A stretch of DNA of 64,000 bases, from positions 1-64,000 of the forward strand of contig NZ_VCJO01000001.1 of NCBI RefSeq assembly GCF_009712475.1, read 5' to 3'. This DNA comes from Micromonospora sp. CP22. Its GTDB lineage: Bacteria > Actinomycetota > Actinomycetes > Mycobacteriales > Micromonosporaceae. The translations under genes and the position numbers were made by a program. Below are positions 7,920-17,560 of this stretch, piece after piece; the stretch's first letter is position 1; each line of letters opens with the position of its first letter. The notes below the pieces were generated by a model, which saw only the letters and a list, made by a program, of their open reading frames with translations, was not told the origin of the DNA and did not search any database.

Positions 7920-8513
7920 ATGTACGAGGGCGCCATCCAGGATCTGATCGACGAGTTGGGGCGGCTGCCGGGGGTTGGCCCCAAGAGCGCCCAGCGGATC
8001 GCCTTCCATGTGTTGTCCGCCGACCCGGCCGACGTCAACCGCCTGGCGAGCGCGCTGCGCAAGGTCAAGGATCTGGTGCGGTTCTGCACGAGTTGCTACA
8101 ACGTCGCCGAGTCCGACCAGTGCCGGATCTGCCGCGACCCGCGCCGCACCGACGAGGTGGTCTGCGTGGTCGAGGAGCCGAAGGATGTCGTGGCGATCGA
8201 GCGGACCGGCGAGTTCCGGGGTCGCTACCACGTGCTCGGTGGTGCGATCAATCCGCTGGAGGGCATCGGGCCGGACAACCTGCGCATCCGTGAGCTGATG
8301 ACCCGCCTCGGCGGCGGTGCGGTCCGTGAGCTGATCCTGGCCACCGATCCGAACACCGAGGGCGAGGCGACCGCGACCTACCTTGCGCTGATGGTGAAAC
8401 CGATGGGGATCGCGGTGACCCGGCTGGCCAGTGGGCTGCCGGTCGGCGGCGACCTGGAGTACGCCGACGAGATCACCCTGGGCCGGGCCTTCGAGGGCCG
8501 CCGGGCGGTGTGA
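7920..8513 (+). CDS. recR: Recombination mediator protein RecR
   Basis: A 197-residue protein of family-typical length. Helix-hairpin-helix [18 protein letters not shown] occupies residues 13-30, a C4 zinc finger has Cys 56, 59, 68 and 71, and the Toprim domain begins at about residue 79 with [10 protein letters not shown] and contains the acidic [14 protein letters not shown] segment. RecR with RecO/RecF loads RecA at single-strand gaps. It closes the dnaX-ybaB-recR group; the next gene lies 270 bases on and has its own promoter region. Confidence 0.97.
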   Translation: MYEGAIQDLIDELGRLPGVGPKSAQRIAFHVLSADPADVNRLASALRKVKDLVRFCTSCYNVAESDQCRICRDPRRTDEVVCVVEEPKDVVAIERTGEFRGRYHVLGGAINPLEGIGPDNLRIRELMTRLGGGAVRELILATDPNTEGEATATYLALMVKPMGIAVTRLASGLPVGGDLEYADEITLGRAFEGRRAV

Positions 8514-8782
8514 GGACGGCCTTGGCTCCACTGTGGCGGTCTAACATGTGGACTGGCTAGCCGACAATCGATGTAACAAATCCGCATCGCCCAATCCGGG
8601 CAAAACGGCCCTTTGCTGTGCGTCTACCCTGGCCGCCGGGTGCTGTCCCAACGATTAAGACACGATCCGGTACCAACCGCTTCGACAGCCGTTTCCGGGC
8701 GGTCCGGACGGGAGCTAAGGTCACGGCCATCGGTGACCCTGTCACCACGTTGTCCGTACCCCCAAGGACGAGGTGAAGCACC

Positions 8783-10444
8783 ATGCGTGCATCCAGGCCG
8801 AAGGTCGCTATCGCGGCCGTGGCGGCCGCGGCCCTCGCGGTAGCAGGCTGTGCCGAGAGCGACCGCGAAGGTTCCAGCGGTAGTAGCAAGGACACCTTGG
8901 TCTTCGGCGTTGCCGGAGACCCGAAGGTGCTCGACCCCAGCTTCGCCAGTGACGGTGAGTCGCTGCGCGTGGCCCGTCAGGTGTTCGAGACGCTGGTCCG
9001 CCCCGAGGAGGGTGGCACCAAGGTCAGCCCCGGCCTCGCCGAGTCCTGGGAGCCGGACGCCGCGGGCACCACGTGGACGTTCAAGCTGCGCTCGGGCGTG
9101 AAGTTCCACGACGGCACCGACTTCAACGCCGAGGCCGTCTGCGTCAACTTCGACCGCTGGTACAACGCCAAGGGCCTCATGCAGAGCCCGGACGTGACCG
9201 CCTACTGGCAGGACGTCATGGGTGGCTTCGCCGCCAACGAGGACGACACCCTCGGTGAGAGCCTCTTCAAGTCCTGCTCGGTCACCGACCCGACCACGGT
9301 CGCGCTGACCTTCAGCCGGGTCTCCAGCAAGATCCCGGCCGCCCTGATGCTGCCGTCGTTCTCCATGCACAGCCCCAAGGCGCTCCAGGAGTACGACGCC
9401 AGCAACGTCACCGGTAGCGCGGACGACATCAAGTACCCCGTGTACGCGACCGAGCACCCGACCGGTACCGGCCCGTTCAAGTTCAAGACCTGGGACATCG
9501 CGAACAAGACGCTGACCCTGGAGCGGAACGAGGACTACTGGGGCGAGAAGGCCAAGCTGAAGAGCCTGATCTTCAAGACCATCTCGGACGAGAACGCCCG
9601 TAAGCAGGAGCTGCGTTCCGGTGGCATCCAGGGCTACGACCTGGTTGGTCCGGCCGACGTCGAGCCGCTCAAGAGCGAGGGCTTCAACGTCCTGACCCGC
9701 CCGGCCTTCAACATCCTCTACCTGGCGATCAACCAGAAGGGGAACCCGAAGCTGGCGGACCTGAAGGTCCGGCAGGCGCTGGCCCACGCCATCAACCGGC
9801 AGGCGCTGGTCGACTCGAAGCTGCCCCCGGGTGCCCAGGTCGCGGTGAACTTCTTCCCCGACACGGTCGAGGGCTGGAACGGCGACGTCACCAAGTACGA
9901 GTACGACGTCGAGAAGGCGAAGTCGCTGCTGGCCGAGGCCGGCGCGTCGGACCTGACCCTGCGGTTCCACTACCCGACCGAGGTCACCCGGCCCTACATG
10001 CCGAACCCGAAGGACCTGTTCGAGCTGGTCTCGGCGGACCTCCAGGCGGCCGGCATCAAGATCGAGCCGATTCCGCTGAAGTGGAGCCCGGACTACCTCA
10101 ACGCCACCACCTCCGGTACCAAGCACGACCTGCACTTCCTCGGCTGGACCGGCGACTACGGCGACGGCTACAACTTCATCGGTACGTTCTTCGACCGGCA
10201 GAAGGACGAGTGGGGCTTCAACAACCCCGAGCTGTTCGAGAAGTTCAAGAAGGCGGACTCCACCGCGGACCAGGCGGCCAAGGTGGCGCTCTACAAGGAG
10301 CTGAACGCCGACATCATGAACTTCCTGCCCGGTGTGCCGATCTCGCACTCGCCGCCGGCCATCGTGTTCGGCAAGGACGTGACCGGGGTCAAGGCGAGCC
10401 CGCTCACCGACGAGCGGTTCTCCTCCGCTGAGTTCAAGTCCTGA
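8783..10444 (+). CDS. ABC importer substrate-binding lipoprotein, peptide/nickel family (SBP_bac_5)
   Basis: A 553-residue lipoprotein with an N-terminal hydrophobic stretch and lipobox AVAGC (Cys about residue 22). The family 5 pattern is evident: LVFGVAGDPKVLDPSF, VARQVFETLV, LAESWEPDAAGTTWTFKLRSGVKFHDG, and a middle block LKVRQALAHAINRQALVDSKLPPGAQVA. These receptors capture oligopeptides, dipeptides or other hydrophilic solutes outside the membrane. It is the first gene of a five-gene importer, separated from the permeases by a strong hairpin at 10459-10494 that likely lets the receptor be made in excess. Specificity cannot be read from sequence. Confidence 0.95.
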   Translation: MRASRPKVAIAAVAAAALAVAGCAESDREGSSGSSKDTLVFGVAGDPKVLDPSFASDGESLRVARQVFETLVRPEEGGTKVSPGLAESWEPDAAGTTWTFKLRSGVKFHDGTDFNAEAVCVNFDRWYNAKGLMQSPDVTAYWQDVMGGFAANEDDTLGESLFKSCSVTDPTTVALTFSRVSSKIPAALMLPSFSMHSPKALQEYDASNVTGSADDIKYPVYATEHPTGTGPFKFKTWDIANKTLTLERNEDYWGEKAKLKSLIFKTISDENARKQELRSGGIQGYDLVGPADVEPLKSEGFNVLTRPAFNILYLAINQKGNPKLADLKVRQALAHAINRQALVDSKLPPGAQVAVNFFPDTVEGWNGDVTKYEYDVEKAKSLLAEAGASDLTLRFHYPTEVTRPYMPNPKDLFELVSADLQAAGIKIEPIPLKWSPDYLNATTSGTKHDLHFLGWTGDYGDGYNFIGTFFDRQKDEWGFNNPELFEKFKKADSTADQAAKVALYKELNADIMNFLPGVPISHSPPAIVFGKDVTGVKASPLTDERFSSAEFKS

Positions 10445-10458
10445 TCTGACGCACTGAC

Positions 10459-10494
10459 CGCGGGCGGGCGCTGTACCCACAGCGCCCGCCCGCG
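10459..10494 (+). terminator. 16-bp hairpin between receptor and permease genes
   Basis: Arms CGCGGGCGGGCGCTGT and ACAGCGCCCGCCCGCG are perfectly complementary with a four-base ACCC loop. There is no T-run, and the downstream permease follows at 10521. It is best read as an attenuator or mRNA-stabilising hairpin that raises receptor expression over the membrane subunits. Confidence 0.75.
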
Positions 10495-10520
10495 ATCCCC
10501 TGCACACCTTCGAGGCCGCC

Positions 10521-11525
10521 GTGATCCGGTTCATCGTCAGACGCCTGCTCCAGCTGATACCAACGCTGTTCGGGCTCTCCATCCTGTTGTTCATCTGGCT
10601 CCGTAGGCTGCCGGGTGGCCCCGAGACCGCGATCCTCGGCGAGCGGGGTACGCCCGAGATGCGGGCCGCGATCCGCCAGAACCTCGGCCTCGACGAGCCG
10701 ATCCTGATCCAGTACGGCCGGTTCATCCGGCGGATGGTCCGGCTCGACCTGGGCACCTCGATCTCGACCAAGCGCGAGGTGACCACCGAGTTCCTCCAGC
10801 GCTTCCCCGGCACCGTCGAACTGACCATCACCGCGATGGTGATCGCGATCGGTATCGGCATCCCGCTGGGTTACCTGGCCGCCCGTCGGCGCGGCCGGTT
10901 CCTCGATCACGCCTCCGTCGGCGGCTCGTTGATCGGCATCTGCATCCCGGTCTTCTTCCTGGCGTACATCCTGAAGGCGATCTTCTCGGAGAACCTGGGC
11001 TGGTTCCCGTCCAGCGGCCGGCAGGACCCGACGCTCGGCGCCACCCGGATCACCAACTTCTTCGTGCTCGACGGACTGATGACCCGGGAGTGGGACGCCG
11101 CCGCCGACGCGATCTGGCACCTCGTACTGCCTGGCATGGCGTTGGCCAGCATCCCGTTGGCGATCATCGTCCGGATCACCCGGGCCAGCGTGCTTGAGGT
11201 GCTCAACGAGGACTTCGTCCGCACCGCCGAGGCCAAGGGCCTGACCGAGAACGTGGTCCGCCGCCGGCACGTGCTGCGCAACGCGATGCTCCCGGTGGCG
11301 ACCTCGATCGGTCTGCTCACCGGCGGTCTGCTCTCCGGCGCGGTGCTCACCGAGACCGTCTTCGCGTTCAGCGGGATCGGCGCCTTCCTCGCCGACTCCA
11401 TCAGCCAACGCGACTATCCGGTCCTGATGGGCTTCATCATGATCATCGCGGTGGTCTACGTGCTGGTGAACCTGATCGTGGACCTCTCATACAGCTTGAT
11501 CGACCCGAGGGTGAGGGTCCGATGA
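10521..11525 (+). CDS. ABC importer permease, DppB/OppB-type
   Basis: A 334-residue inner-membrane permease from a GTG start (GAGG five bases upstream). The typical DppB N-terminus is present (MIRFIVRRLLQLIPTLFGLSIL), six hydrophobic segments follow, and the cytoplasmic EAA loop reads EDFVRTAEAKGLTENVVRRRHVLRNAMLP near residues 230-260, the site that contacts the ATPases. It lies downstream of the receptor and its stop overlaps the next permease start (ATGA at 11522-11525). It forms a heterodimeric channel with the DppC-type subunit. Confidence 0.94.
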   Translation: MIRFIVRRLLQLIPTLFGLSILLFIWLRRLPGGPETAILGERGTPEMRAAIRQNLGLDEPILIQYGRFIRRMVRLDLGTSISTKREVTTEFLQRFPGTVELTITAMVIAIGIGIPLGYLAARRRGRFLDHASVGGSLIGICIPVFFLAYILKAIFSENLGWFPSSGRQDPTLGATRITNFFVLDGLMTREWDAAADAIWHLVLPGMALASIPLAIIVRITRASVLEVLNEDFVRTAEAKGLTENVVRRRHVLRNAMLPVATSIGLLTGGLLSGAVLTETVFAFSGIGAFLADSISQRDYPVLMGFIMIIAVVYVLVNLIVDLSYSLIDPRVRVR

Positions 11526-12490
11526 CGATCATCAGCGGGAAGAAGCGCGAGAAGATCGACCGCCTCGCCGAACTCGCCGCCCGTGACGAGGAGCGGGGCG
11601 TCAGCCTCTGGCAGGACGCCTTCCGTCGGCTGCGGCGTAACCCGGCGGCCGTCGTCGGAGCGGTGATCCTCACCGTCTTCCTCCTGGTCGCGATCGTCGG
11701 CCCGTTCTTCGTGCCGTACGGGCCGACCGACACGATGGGTATCCGCGAGGGCGTCGTCAAGGTGGGCCAGGGCCTGATCCCGGGCCACTCGGCCGAGCAC
11801 TGGCTCGGCTACGACCACCAGGGCCGGGACGTCTTCAGCCGGATGATCGTCGGGGCGCGGCAGACCCTCTTGGTCGGTGTCGTCGCCACCATGATCGGTC
11901 TGGCCATCGGTGCGTTGATCGGTGGGGTCGCCGGTGCCGCCGCCGGGCTCGGCGGCCGGTGGGGCCGCTGGGTGGACGCCACACTGATGCGCTTCATCGA
12001 CATGCTGCTGGCGATGCCCAGCCTGCTGCTCGCGGTGAGCATCGCCGCGCTGCTCGGGCCGAGCCTGATCACGGTGATGATCGCGGTCGGTATGGTCTCG
12101 GTGCCGGTCTTCGCCCGGCTGCTGCGGGGCTCGATGATCGCCCAGTCCAACAGCGACTACGTGCTGGCGGCCACCTCGTTGGGCGTACGCAAGTCGAAGA
12201 TCGCGCTGGCCCACGTGCTGCCGAACTCGCTCGCCCCGGTCATCGTGCAGGCCACGCTGACCCTGGCCACCGCCATCATCGAGGCCGCCGCGCTGTCGTA
12301 CCTCGGTCTCGGCAACCCCGACTCGGCCACCCCCGAATGGGGCGTGATGCTGGCCGACGCGCAGCCGTGGCTCGGTATCCGGCCCGCGCTGGCCATCTAC
12401 CCGGCGGTCGCGATCATCATCACCGCGCTGGGGTTCACCCTGCTCGGTGAGGCGATGCGTGAGGCCCTCGACCCGAAGCTGCGGAAGTAG
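11522..12490 (+). CDS. ABC importer permease, DppC/OppC-type
   Basis: A 322-residue second permease. It begins with a charged cytoplasmic N-terminus followed by RLRRNPAAVVGAVIL, then the extracytoplasmic HWLGYDHQGRDVFSRMIVGARQTL block typical of DppC proteins. The EAA loop is SNSDYVLAATSLGVRKSKIALAHVLPNSLAP. Five to six hydrophobic segments are visible. It overlaps the DppB-type gene by four bases, indicating translational coupling, and is followed after 63 bases by the first ATPase gene. Confidence 0.94.
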   Translation: MTIISGKKREKIDRLAELAARDEERGVSLWQDAFRRLRRNPAAVVGAVILTVFLLVAIVGPFFVPYGPTDTMGIREGVVKVGQGLIPGHSAEHWLGYDHQGRDVFSRMIVGARQTLLVGVVATMIGLAIGALIGGVAGAAAGLGGRWGRWVDATLMRFIDMLLAMPSLLLAVSIAALLGPSLITVMIAVGMVSVPVFARLLRGSMIAQSNSDYVLAATSLGVRKSKIALAHVLPNSLAPVIVQATLTLATAIIEAAALSYLGLGNPDSATPEWGVMLADAQPWLGIRPALAIYPAVAIIITALGFTLLGEAMREALDPKLRK

Positions 12491-12553
12491 GTGTGGCGAG
12501 CATGAGACGTGCGTACGCGACCTCCGCAGCTGTGAACGAAAGGGCGGTGCGGC

Positions 12554-13666
12554 ATGGCACTGCTTGATGTCGAAGAGTTGTCCGTCACCTTCGCCCGGCG
12601 CAATCAGCGGCCCGTCCGGGCCGTCGACGGGGTTTCCTTCTCCGTCGACGCGGGCGAGGTGGTCGGTCTGGTCGGCGAGTCCGGCTGCGGCAAGTCGGTG
12701 ACCTCACTGGCGATCATGGGTCTGCTGCCCAAGCAGCCCGGTCTCACCGTCGGCGGTAAGGCCGTCTTCGACGGTACCGACCTGCTCAAGATCGACGACC
12801 GGTCGCGCCGGGACATCCGGGGCCGCGACATCGCGATGATCTTCCAGGATCCGCTCTCCTCGTTGAACCCGGTCGTGCCGATCGGCATCCAGGTGACCGA
12901 GGTGCTGACCCGGCACCGGGGGATGAAGGGCGAGGCGGCGGCGAAGGAGGCCGCGCAGCTGCTGGACCGGGTCGGTATCCCCGACCCGAAGCGGCGGCTG
13001 AAGGAGTACCCGCACCAGCTCTCCGGTGGGATGCGCCAGCGTGCCCTGATCGCCATGGCGGTGGCCTGTCAGCCCCGGCTGCTCATCGCCGACGAGCCGA
13101 CCACCGCGCTGGACGTCACCATCCAGGCGCAGATCCTGGAGCTGCTCAAGGACCTGGTCCGGGACTCCGGCACCGCACTGGTGATGATCACGCACGACCT
13201 GGGCGTGGTGGCCGGCATGTGCGACACCATCAACGTGCTCTACGGCGGCCGGGTGGTGGAGACCGCCCGGCGACGTCCGCTGTTCCGTCAGCCTCGGCAC
13301 CCGTACACCGTGGGGTTGCTCGGCTCGGTGCCTCGTCTCGACGCGGGGCGTGGGGAGCGGCTGAACCCCATCCCCGGATCGGTTCGTGACCTGCTGCCCT
13401 GGCCGGACGGCTGCGCCTTCGCCCCGCGCTGCACCCGGCGAATCGACTCCTGCGTCGGCGAACCGCCCGCGCTGGTGGTGACCCACGACAGTCGCGGTTA
13501 CCGATGCGTCAACCCGGCCCCGCTGCCGGGGGCGCCCGGTGAGGAGGTTCGGGAGGTGGTACCGGGCTCGGCCACGCCGGGTTCGGTGCCCGCGCAGGCG
13601 GTACCGGACGACCCGCCGGCCGTGCCGGGTCTGGCCGCCACCCCGAGCGAGGAGGACGTGGCATGA
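12554..13666 (+). CDS. ABC importer ATP-binding subunit, DppD/OppD-type
   Basis: A 370-residue ATPase. Walker [12 protein letters not shown] is at about residues 38-48, the signature motif is [14 protein letters not shown], Walker B is [13 protein letters not shown] and the switch histidine is in [11 protein letters not shown]. The family-specific C-terminal oligopeptide domain contains [14 protein letters not shown] and YRCVNP, cysteines that in relatives can bind an Fe-S cluster. A poorly conserved Pro/Val tail of about 50 residues extends beyond it. The stop overlaps the next ATPase start (ATGA at 13663). Confidence 0.95.
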   Translation: MALLDVEELSVTFARRNQRPVRAVDGVSFSVDAGEVVGLVGESGCGKSVTSLAIMGLLPKQPGLTVGGKAVFDGTDLLKIDDRSRRDIRGRDIAMIFQDPLSSLNPVVPIGIQVTEVLTRHRGMKGEAAAKEAAQLLDRVGIPDPKRRLKEYPHQLSGGMRQRALIAMAVACQPRLLIADEPTTALDVTIQAQILELLKDLVRDSGTALVMITHDLGVVAGMCDTINVLYGGRVVETARRRPLFRQPRHPYTVGLLGSVPRLDAGRGERLNPIPGSVRDLLPWPDGCAFAPRCTRRIDSCVGEPPALVVTHDSRGYRCVNPAPLPGAPGEEVREVVPGSATPGSVPAQAVPDDPPAVPGLAATPSEEDVA

Positions 13667-14793
13667 GTACGGGCAGCGAGCGGACCACCGAGCCCAGGGA
13701 CGACGTGCTCGTCGACGTACGGGATCTGAAGGTGCACTTCCCGATCAAGCGGGGGGTGCTGTTCGACCGTACGGTCGGCCACGTCAAGGCGGTCGACGGC
13801 GTCGACCTGCGGATCGTGCGCGGCGAGACGTACGGCCTGGTCGGTGAGTCGGGGTGTGGCAAGTCGACGCTCGGGCGGGCGCTGCTCCAGCTCACCCCGC
13901 CGACCTCGGGCGAGGTCAACTTCGACGGGGTCGAGCTGACCACGCTGGCGCCGAACAAGCTGCGCACGATGCGTCGGCGGATGCAAATGATCTTCCAGGA
14001 TCCGATGTCCAGCCTCGACCCACGGCAGAACGTCGAGTCGATCCTCACCGAAGGGCTCCAGACGCACGGGATCGGCGGTGACCGGAACGCGCGCCGCAAG
14101 ATCATCGCGGAGACGCTGGACCAGGTCGGACTGCCCCGCTGGGCGCTCTCCCGCTATCCGCACGAGTTCTCCGGCGGGCAGCGGCAGCGCATCGGTATCG
14201 CCCGTGCGCTGGTGCTGGGGCCGGAACTGATCGTGGCGGACGAGCCGGTCTCCGCGCTCGACGTGTCGATCCAGGCCCAGGTGGTCAACCTGCTCGACGA
14301 ACTCCAGGACAACCTCGGCCTGACCTATCTGGTGATCGCGCACGACCTGGCGGTGGTCCGGCACATCTCCGACACCGTCGGCGTGATGTACCTGGGGGCA
14401 CTGGTCGAGGAGGCGCCGAGCGACCGGCTCTACACCGAGCCGCTGCACCCGTACACCCGGGCGTTGATGTCGGCGGTGCCGGTGCCGGACCCCGACGTGG
14501 AGGACCGCCGGGAGCGGATCCTGCTCGCCGGGGACCTGCCCTCACCGGCCAACCCGCCGTCGGGGTGTCGCTTCCACACCCGGTGCCCGTGGGCCCAGCC
14601 GACCCGGTGCGCCGACGAGCGGCCGGAGCTGCGGGAGATCGGCGGAAGCCGGGTCGCCTGCCACTGGGCGGAGCAGATCGCCAGCGGGGAGCTGCGTCCG
14701 CACAAGGTCAGCGTGGAGGTCGTCCGGCCGGTGGACGAGGGGGAGGAACCCGCCGTCGTCTCCGCGCCCACCGAGCCCGGCTCCTTCGTCTAG
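13663..14793 (+). CDS. ABC importer ATP-binding subunit, DppF/OppF-type
   Basis: A 376-residue ATPase partner. Walker [14 protein letters not shown]-loop [12 protein letters not shown], signature [15 protein letters not shown], Walker [14 protein letters not shown] and the switch histidine in VIAHDLAVV are intact. The OppF-like C-terminus has [14 protein letters not shown] and CHWAEQI. It completes the receptor, two-permease, two-ATPase operon. Copy R3 of the palindromic repeat follows directly after the stop and probably serves as the operon end. Confidence 0.95.
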   Translation: MSTGSERTTEPRDDVLVDVRDLKVHFPIKRGVLFDRTVGHVKAVDGVDLRIVRGETYGLVGESGCGKSTLGRALLQLTPPTSGEVNFDGVELTTLAPNKLRTMRRRMQMIFQDPMSSLDPRQNVESILTEGLQTHGIGGDRNARRKIIAETLDQVGLPRWALSRYPHEFSGGQRQRIGIARALVLGPELIVADEPVSALDVSIQAQVVNLLDELQDNLGLTYLVIAHDLAVVRHISDTVGVMYLGALVEEAPSDRLYTEPLHPYTRALMSAVPVPDPDVEDRRERILLAGDLPSPANPPSGCRFHTRCPWAQPTRCADERPELREIGGSRVACHWAEQIASGELRPHKVSVEVVRPVDEGEEPAVVSAPTEPGSFV

Positions 14794-14850
14794 TTGTAAG
14801 GAAGGGCCCCTTCCTAACGCCTGGTGTATAGGAAGGGGCCCTTCCTTACA
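14794..14850. repeat. Palindromic repeat copy R3 (GGAAGGGGCCC family)
   Basis: Two inverted modules face each other: GTAAGGAAGGGCCCCTTCCT at 14796-14815 and AGGAAGGGGCCCTTCCTTAC near 14829-14848, separated by AACGCCTGGTGTAT. Each module is itself a palindrome, and the two are reverse complements. It starts two bases after the dppF-type stop, between that + gene and a minus gene, so it can act as a bidirectional terminator. Confidence 0.88.
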
Positions 14851-14876
14851 TCTGGGGCTGGCGTGCCGCGCGGCGG

Positions 14877-15329
14877 TCAGCCTTCGGGGCGGTGCAGCAG
14901 GCCGACGGCGATGGTGTGCACCGCGTCCAGCCCGGCGGCGTCGGCCAGCGGCGCGCTACCGCCGGTGACGGCGTACCACTCGTCGGCGTCCTTGTACTGC
15001 ACGTGCAGGCTGACCAGCCCGTCGGCGAAGTCGGTGCGCAGGGTCAGCTCACCGGTCACCACCCCGACCTCGTCGGTCATCACCCCACCCGGTCCGGGCA
15101 CGATGTCGGCGCTGCGGCTGCGGGGGCCGGTGGCACCGCCCGCGTCGGCGGTCATCCCGGCACCCGGCACCTCCACCTCGCCCGCGGCGGCACCGTCGGC
15201 GGTCATGCCGGCCGTGGCCGGACCTGGCGCAGGGCTGCCGGTGGCCGCCGCCGCGTCCTCACCGCCGGGATCCGGTACGCCCTCCGGTGCCGGTGCGCCG
15301 TCGGCACCGGTTACGGCTTGCTCTCCCAT
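14877..15329 (-). CDS. Hypothetical protein, translationally coupled to HNH lipoprotein
   Basis: A 150-residue protein. I start it at ATG 15329, which has GGAGGG six bases upstream and overlaps the end of the HNH gene by 19 bases; the longer frame before it is the shadow of that gene. The first half (to about residue 95) is low-complexity Ala/Gly/Pro with repeated GMTADG/GMTADA motifs. The second half, VTGELTLRTDFADGLVSLHVQYKDADEWYAVTGG then DAVHTIAVGLLH, looks like a compact conserved domain. I do not recognise the family. Overlap with a secreted nuclease could mean a linked role, but it has no signal peptide. Confidence 0.65.
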   Translation of the reverse strand: MGEQAVTGADGAPAPEGVPDPGGEDAAAATGSPAPGPATAGMTADGAAAGEVEVPGAGMTADAGGATGPRSRSADIVPGPGGVMTDEVGVVTGELTLRTDFADGLVSLHVQYKDADEWYAVTGGSAPLADAAGLDAVHTIAVGLLHRPEG

Positions 15330-15973
15330 GTGCAGCCCTCCAACATGTCGGCCAGTTCGGCCCGCTCGGCACTGGTGACCGTCAGCTTCCAGTGGTGCTT
15401 CACCGCCACCCAGTCCCCGGCGTACTGGCACCAGTATGACCGGTTTGGTGGCTTCCACTGGGACGGGTCCTGGTCACCCTTTGCCCGGTTGGAGGAGGCG
15501 GAAACCGCGAACAACTGCGGTCGGTCGAGGTCGTTGGCGAAGTCGCCCCGCTTGGAGTCGTCCCATTCGTCGGCACCGGAGCGCCAGGCGTTGGCCAGCG
15601 GGACCATGTGGTCGATGTCCACACTGGACGGATCGGTGAAGGTGCGCCCGTCGTAGACGCTCTCCCACCGGCCGCCGACCACGTTGCAGCCGGAGTGTTC
15701 GATGTCCTTGCCGTCGCGCTCCAGCACGGTGTCGCGGACGTCGCAGTTCTTCCCGGTCTTGCGCCAGTGCGGGAAACGGTTGCGGCTGTAGCCGCGCATC
15801 GAGCCCGCCTCGGCGACGGTCAGCTCCGAGAGCATCTGGGTGATGTTGCTGTTGCCCCCGCTCGGCTCGGTGACGGGCTCCTCCTCAAGCGGGACGCAGC
15901 CGGCCACGCCGAAGGTCAGCGCCGCAGCGAGCGCGAGCGCTCCCAAGGCACGAGATCTTGATCTGGTACGCAC
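15311..15973 (-). CDS. HNH endonuclease lipoprotein (DUF1524/GmrSD-type C-terminal domain)
   Basis: A 220-residue protein from GTG 15973 (GGAGAGG upstream). A twin-arginine-like basic start and hydrophobic run end in the lipobox FGVAGC, so it should be anchored outside the cell. The HNH core reads SVDIDHMVPLANAWRSGA, then LQ-like FAVSASSNRAKGDQDPSQW, ending SYWCQYAGDWVAVKHHW. Cysteines in NCDV, SGCNVV, YWCQYA and EGCTW suggest disulfides. Extracellular actinomycete nucleases of this kind degrade environmental DNA. The downstream gene overlaps it. Confidence 0.9.
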   Translation of the reverse strand: MRTRSRSRALGALALAAALTFGVAGCVPLEEEPVTEPSGGNSNITQMLSELTVAEAGSMRGYSRNRFPHWRKTGKNCDVRDTVLERDGKDIEHSGCNVVGGRWESVYDGRTFTDPSSVDIDHMVPLANAWRSGADEWDDSKRGDFANDLDRPQLFAVSASSNRAKGDQDPSQWKPPNRSYWCQYAGDWVAVKHHWKLTVTSAERAELADMLEGCTWESKP

Positions 15974-16081
15974 AGACGACACCTCTCCAGCTTGCGGGCT
16001 TCCGGCGATCCCGCACAGTACCCGGCGAGGGTTTCGGCGTTTCGTGGTGTCTGACAGATGGCGCACGGCAGATTGGTAACC

Positions 16082-17518
16082 ATGCCCGAACCCACGTCCA
16101 ACCTCCGTCTGCGCAGCACTGCGGGGCGGGGCACGCTGGCCGCCGCCGTGCTGGCCTCCGGCATGGTCTTCCTGGACAGCACCGTGGTCAACGTGGCGCT
16201 GCCCCACCTCGGTGGGGACCTCGACGCGTCGGTGGCCGGTCTTCAGTGGACTGTCAACGGCTACCTGTTGACGCTCGCCGCGTTCGTCCTGCTCGGTGGG
16301 GCGTTGGGCGACAGGTTCGGGCGGCGGCGGGTGTTCCTGCTCGGCGTCGTGTCGTTCACCGCCGCGTCCGTACTCTGCGGGCTGGCGCTGCGCATCGACT
16401 GGCTGGTGGCCGCGCGGTTCCTCCAGGGGGCCGGTGGCGCGCTGCTGACCCCGGGATCCCTGGCGTTGCTCCAGGCCAGTTTCCATCCCGACGATCGGGC
16501 GAAGACGATCGGAGCGTGGTCGGGGCTGTCCGGCGTCTCCACCGCGCTCGGGCCGTTCATCGGCGGCTGGCTGATCGACGCGCTCTCCTGGCGGTGGATC
16601 TTCTTCCTGAACGTGCCGATGGCGGTGCTCGTCGCGGTGGCGACGCTCCGCTGGGTTCCGGAGAGCCGGGACGAGAACGCCTCCCGCAAACAGGGCACCC
16701 GCCAGTTCGATGTGGCCGGTGCCCTGCTCGGTGCACTGGCCCTGGCCGGGGTCACGTACGCCCTGGTCGACGCGCCCGGTCGAGGTCTGCACTCACCGGC
16801 GGTGGTGGCGGCGGCGCTGGCCGGGGTGGCCGCCGCCGTGGCGTTCGTGTTCCTGGAACGGCGTCGTGGCGACACCGCGATGCTGCCCGTCGGCCTGTTC
16901 CACAGTCGGCTGTTCTCGGTGCTGAACCTGTTCACCGTGCTGGTCTACGCCGCGCTGGGCGGATTCACCTTCTTCATCGCCGTGTACCTACAGAACGTGC
17001 TCGGCTGGTCGGCCCTGCTCACCGGCCTCGCCCTGCTGCCGATGACCTTCCTGCTGCTGGTCGGCTCACCGGTCACCGGCGCGCTGTCGACGCGGATCGG
17101 CCCCCGGCTGCCGCTGACCGTCGGGCCGGTGCTGGCCGCCGTCGGGCTGCTGATGCTGCGCGAGATAGAACCGGGGGCGTCGTACTGGCGGCAGGTGCTG
17201 CCCGGAGTCGCGCTCTTCGGGGCCGGGCTGACCCTGGTCGTGGCACCGCTGACCGCCTCGGTGCTGGCTGCCGTCGAGGACCGCTTCGCCGGTGTGGCCA
17301 GCGGCTTCAACAACGCCGCCTCGCGGGTCGGCGGACTGCTCGCGGTGGCGGCCCTGCCGTTGCTGGTCGGGCTCTCCGGCACCGGGTACGAGCAACCCGC
17401 CGAACTCACCAACGCCTACCGTGGCGCGTTGCTCTGGTGCGCCGGTCTGCTGCTGGCCGGTGCCTTCATCGCCGCCGTGCTGGTGCACCGCCCGACCCGC
17501 CGGCCGCTGCCGGCTTAG
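16082..17518 (+). CDS. MFS drug exporter, DHA2 (14-TM) family
   Basis: A proton-driven exporter of about 478 residues (an in-frame ATG at 16058 would add eight; neither has a strong ribosome site). Motif A between TM2 and TM3 is GALGDRFGRRRVF and the DHA2 antiporter motif C region reads GLSGVSTALGPFIGGWLIDALSWRWIFFLNVP. About fourteen hydrophobic segments are visible. DHA2 members such as EmrB and QacA export hydrophobic drugs or self-made antibiotics. It has no adjacent regulator or biosynthetic genes, so the substrate is unknown. It converges on leuA, with repeat R4 between. Confidence 0.93.
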   Translation: MPEPTSNLRLRSTAGRGTLAAAVLASGMVFLDSTVVNVALPHLGGDLDASVAGLQWTVNGYLLTLAAFVLLGGALGDRFGRRRVFLLGVVSFTAASVLCGLALRIDWLVAARFLQGAGGALLTPGSLALLQASFHPDDRAKTIGAWSGLSGVSTALGPFIGGWLIDALSWRWIFFLNVPMAVLVAVATLRWVPESRDENASRKQGTRQFDVAGALLGALALAGVTYALVDAPGRGLHSPAVVAAALAGVAAAVAFVFLERRRGDTAMLPVGLFHSRLFSVLNLFTVLVYAALGGFTFFIAVYLQNVLGWSALLTGLALLPMTFLLLVGSPVTGALSTRIGPRLPLTVGPVLAAVGLLMLREIEPGASYWRQVLPGVALFGAGLTLVVAPLTASVLAAVEDRFAGVASGFNNAASRVGGLLAVAALPLLVGLSGTGYEQPAELTNAYRGALLWCAGLLLAGAFIAAVLVHRPTRRPLPA

Positions 17519-17560
17519 CTCTGCGCCCCGATGCCGGTATCCACTGCCAGGTCAACCGGC

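Noticed and set aside
8624..10861. 745-residue minus-strand frame opposite the ABC receptor
   Set aside because: Antisense of a verified gene; no domain pattern.
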